From contig CAMZEQ010000037.1 of the NCBI GenBank assembly GCA_947305835.1, forward strand, positions 1 to 7,442: a DNA stretch of 7,442 bases, written 5' to 3'. Source of the stretch: an uncultured Alphaproteobacteria bacterium. Lineage in GTDB: Bacteria > Pseudomonadota > Alphaproteobacteria > CAAHEQ01 > UBA3637. The first letter of the stretch is position 1. Every line of letters starts with the position of its first letter. Below the pieces are notes generated by a model. It worked only from the letters and a program-made list of their open reading frames with translations. It was not told the origin of the DNA and did no database searches. This document shows positions 5,720 to 7,442 of this stretch, one piece after another. The position numbers and the translations under genes are program-made.

Positions 5720-7322
5720 AAAAGTATTTAATAAGAGTTTTTTTATTTGGTTGTCGTTGTTTTTTGTTTTGGCAATTATGGCCAACTTCAGCTATTTGCC
5801 TGAAAATCCGAAAAATGTCCAAGAGTTGGGCTATTCCGAATTACTCACTAAAACAAAGGCCGGTGAAATTCAATCTGCCACTATCCAAGGTCAAAATGTT
5901 TTCGGGAAGACCAAAGAAGGTAAGGATTTTAAAACCTATGTTCCCGATGATTCCGGGATTGTTCCTTTATTTACCGAAAACAAAGTTGAATTGAAGGCTG
6001 AACCCGTACCGGAAAAGGGCGAATCTTGGGGTGAGATTTTGTTATCGTGGTTGCCGATGCTTTTCTTTTTGGGCTTTTGGATTTTGATGATGCGTCAAAT
6101 GGCGGCCAGTAACGGTAAGGCTTTGAGCTTTGGAAAGTCTAAGGCGCGTTTGCTGACCGGTAAAGATTCTGTTACCTTCAAAGATGTGGCCGGTATTGAA
6201 GAAGCCAAACAGGAACTGCAAGAAATTGTGGAATTTTTGAAAGCCCCGGCCAAATTTCAACGTTTGGGCGGTAAAATTCCCAAAGGTGTGTTGTTGGTGG
6301 GCCCTCCGGGGACAGGTAAAACGTTGCTTGCTAAAGCGATTGCAGGCGAAGCCGGCGTTCCGTTTTATTCTATTTCCGGTTCTGATTTTGTGGAAATGTT
6401 TGTCGGGGTAGGGGCTTCCCGTGTCCGTGATATGTTTGAACAGGCTAAAAAGACCAGTCCTTGTATTGTTTTTGTGGATGAAATTGATGCTGTCGGACGT
6501 CACCGTGGTGCAGGTCTTGGCGGTGGCAACGATGAACGCGAACAAACATTGAATCAATTGTTGGTTGAGATGGATGGTTTTGAGGTGAATTCCGGTATTA
6601 TTTTAATTGCGGCGACGAATCGTCCGGATGTATTGGATCCTGCCTTATTGCGTCCGGGGCGTTTTGACCGTCAGGTTGTGGTGAATAATCCGGATGTTAA
6701 AGGGCGTGAGGAGATATTGCGTGTCCATGTACGAAAAGTTCCTTTGGCCCAAGATATCGATCTGAGTATCTTGGCGCGGGGAACCCCCGGTTTTTCGGGT
6801 GCGGATTTGGCGAATTTGGTCAATGAAGCGGCTTTGTTGGCGGCGCGTCGCAATCAAACAATGGTAACGATGGACGATTTTGAAGATGCCAAAGATAAGG
6901 TGATGATGGGAACCGAACGGCGCAGTTTGATGATGGATGAAAAAGAAAAGAAGATGACGGCTTATCATGAAGCCGGGCACGCCATTGTATCGTTGCATTT
7001 GCCCGAATCGGATCCGTTGCATAAAGTGACGATTATTCCGCGTGGTCGTGCGCTGGGTGTTACCATGCAGCTACCCGAAAAAGACAAGTATTCGCAAAGC
7101 AAAACTTATTTGCAATCGCGTTTATCTATTTTGTTTGCCGGTCGTGTGGCCGAAGAAATGATTTTCGGTAAGGAAAAAGTTTCCACGGGCGCCAGTAATG
7201 ATTTGCAGGTGGCGACGACTATTGCACGCAAGATGGTTTCCGAATGGGGGATGAGTCCTTTGGGCCCGATTGCTTTTGAAGAACCCGAATCGGACGTCTT
7301 TTTGGGTTACAGTATTGCCTAA
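5712..7322 (+). CDS. ftsH: FtsH, membrane AAA+ zinc protease, interrupted by an in-frame TAA
   Basis: FtsH is an inner-membrane hexamer that extracts and degrades membrane and regulatory proteins. ATG 5712 follows AAGGA (5701-5705) by six bases and overlaps tilS. TM1 is at 10-27, the periplasmic domain at about 28-106 and TM2 at about 107-127. The AAA+ module has Walker A GPPGTGKT (197-204), pore loop FVG (230-232), Walker B IVFVDEID (252-259) and the second region of homology with arginine fingers R315 and R318. The M41 protease has HEAGH (419-423) and D497 as third zinc ligand. The frame stops after FLGYSIA (536 residues), where full-length relatives continue for roughly 70-100 residues. 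Sequence resembling that continuation follows in the same frame. All catalytic residues are kept, but the last protease-domain helices are lost unless the stop is read through or is an error. Confidence 0.9.
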   Translation: MRKKVFNKSFFIWLSLFFVLAIMANFSYLPENPKNVQELGYSELLTKTKAGEIQSATIQGQNVFGKTKEGKDFKTYVPDDSGIVPLFTENKVELKAEPVPEKGESWGEILLSWLPMLFFLGFWILMMRQMAASNGKALSFGKSKARLLTGKDSVTFKDVAGIEEAKQELQEIVEFLKAPAKFQRLGGKIPKGVLLVGPPGTGKTLLAKAIAGEAGVPFYSISGSDFVEMFVGVGASRVRDMFEQAKKTSPCIVFVDEIDAVGRHRGAGLGGGNDEREQTLNQLLVEMDGFEVNSGIILIAATNRPDVLDPALLRPGRFDRQVVVNNPDVKGREEILRVHVRKVPLAQDIDLSILARGTPGFSGADLANLVNEAALLAARRNQTMVTMDDFEDAKDKVMMGTERRSLMMDEKEKKMTAYHEAGHAIVSLHLPESDPLHKVTIIPRGRALGVTMQLPEKDKYSQSKTYLQSRLSILFAGRVAEEMIFGKEKVSTGASNDLQVATTIARKMVSEWGMSPLGPIAFEEPESDVFLGYSIA

Positions 7323-7442
7323 CGTAAAAATATGGCTGATCAAACGGCACTTCAGGTGGACAAAGCCATTTCTGATTTGGTGATGGCGGCCTATATGCGC
7401 ACACAAACTATTTTGCGTACGAATAAAAAAGAATTGGATATT
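7323..7442 (+). pseudogene. ftsH: Continuation of ftsH coding sequence after the in-frame stop (runs off right edge)
   Basis: Directly after TAA 7320-7322 the same frame stays open for 40 codons to the window end. It reads RKNMADQTALQVDKAISD and ends TNKKELDI. This aligns with the conserved FtsH tail (E. coli: FLGRSVAKAKHMSDETARIIDQ... then a YNRARQLL/DNMDIL helix), with the stop opposite the Lys after SVA. An internal ATG at 7332 could in principle restart translation, but no convincing ribosome binding site precedes it. Whether this stretch is expressed cannot be told from the sequence. Confidence 0.75.

Noticed and set aside
6042..6557. Long open frame antisense to ftsH
   Set aside because: It lies opposite the strongly conserved AAA+ domain, has no ribosome binding site and gives a protein without recognisable features; it is a shadow of ftsH codon use.
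7320..7322. TAA reassigned to glutamine in this organism
   Set aside because: TAA ends the kinase, the unknown minus-strand gene, pal and tilS at positions that fit the family lengths where known, and TAG and TGA are also used as stops.

Overview
The window looks like a chromosomal segment of a moderately AT-rich alphaproteobacterium. The evidence is the gene order pal - cpoB (ybgF) - tilS - ftsH, which is the usual downstream half of the alphaproteobacterial tol-pal locus, and Sec signals and lipoboxes of Gram-negative type. An uncultured host- or gut-associated lineage is plausible from the base composition and the cysteine-rich secreted protein, but this is inference. TAA, TAG and TGA all end genes here, so the standard bacterial code applies.

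Layout. Positions 1-848 (minus) hold the first 282 codons of a secreted, cysteine-rich repeat protein that runs off the left edge. It has its own sigma70-like promoter and an unusual nine-G tract just after the start codon. From 980 to 1513 (plus) lies a small P-loop nucleotide kinase resembling the short cytidylate kinase-like family. It converges tail to tail with an unrecognised cytosolic protein (1510-2265, minus) that has a cysteine-rich N-terminus; both stop codons lie in one TTAA palindrome. A divergent, very AT-rich gap follows. After it come an unrecognised lipoprotein (2409-3047) with a Pro/Val/Gln-rich stalk and a four-cysteine tail, then pal (3112-3603), cpoB (3660-4448), tilS (4439-5719) and ftsH (from 5712). 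The last three overlap by 10 and 8 bases and are probably translationally coupled.

How the genes work together. Pal tethers the outer membrane to peptidoglycan. CpoB is its periplasmic partner, linking Tol-Pal to cell-wall synthesis during constriction. TilS makes the lysidine that lets tRNA-Ile read AUA. FtsH is the membrane AAA+ zinc protease. The slot directly before pal, where tolB normally sits, is taken by the unknown lipoprotein.

The most notable point is that ftsH is interrupted at 7320-7322 by an in-frame TAA. The conserved C-terminal FtsH sequence continues in the same frame to the window edge. Other points worth attention are the G9 tract with two staggered ATGs before the cysteine-rich gene, and a hairpin between pal and cpoB that contains the cpoB ribosome binding site and overlaps a candidate internal promoter.
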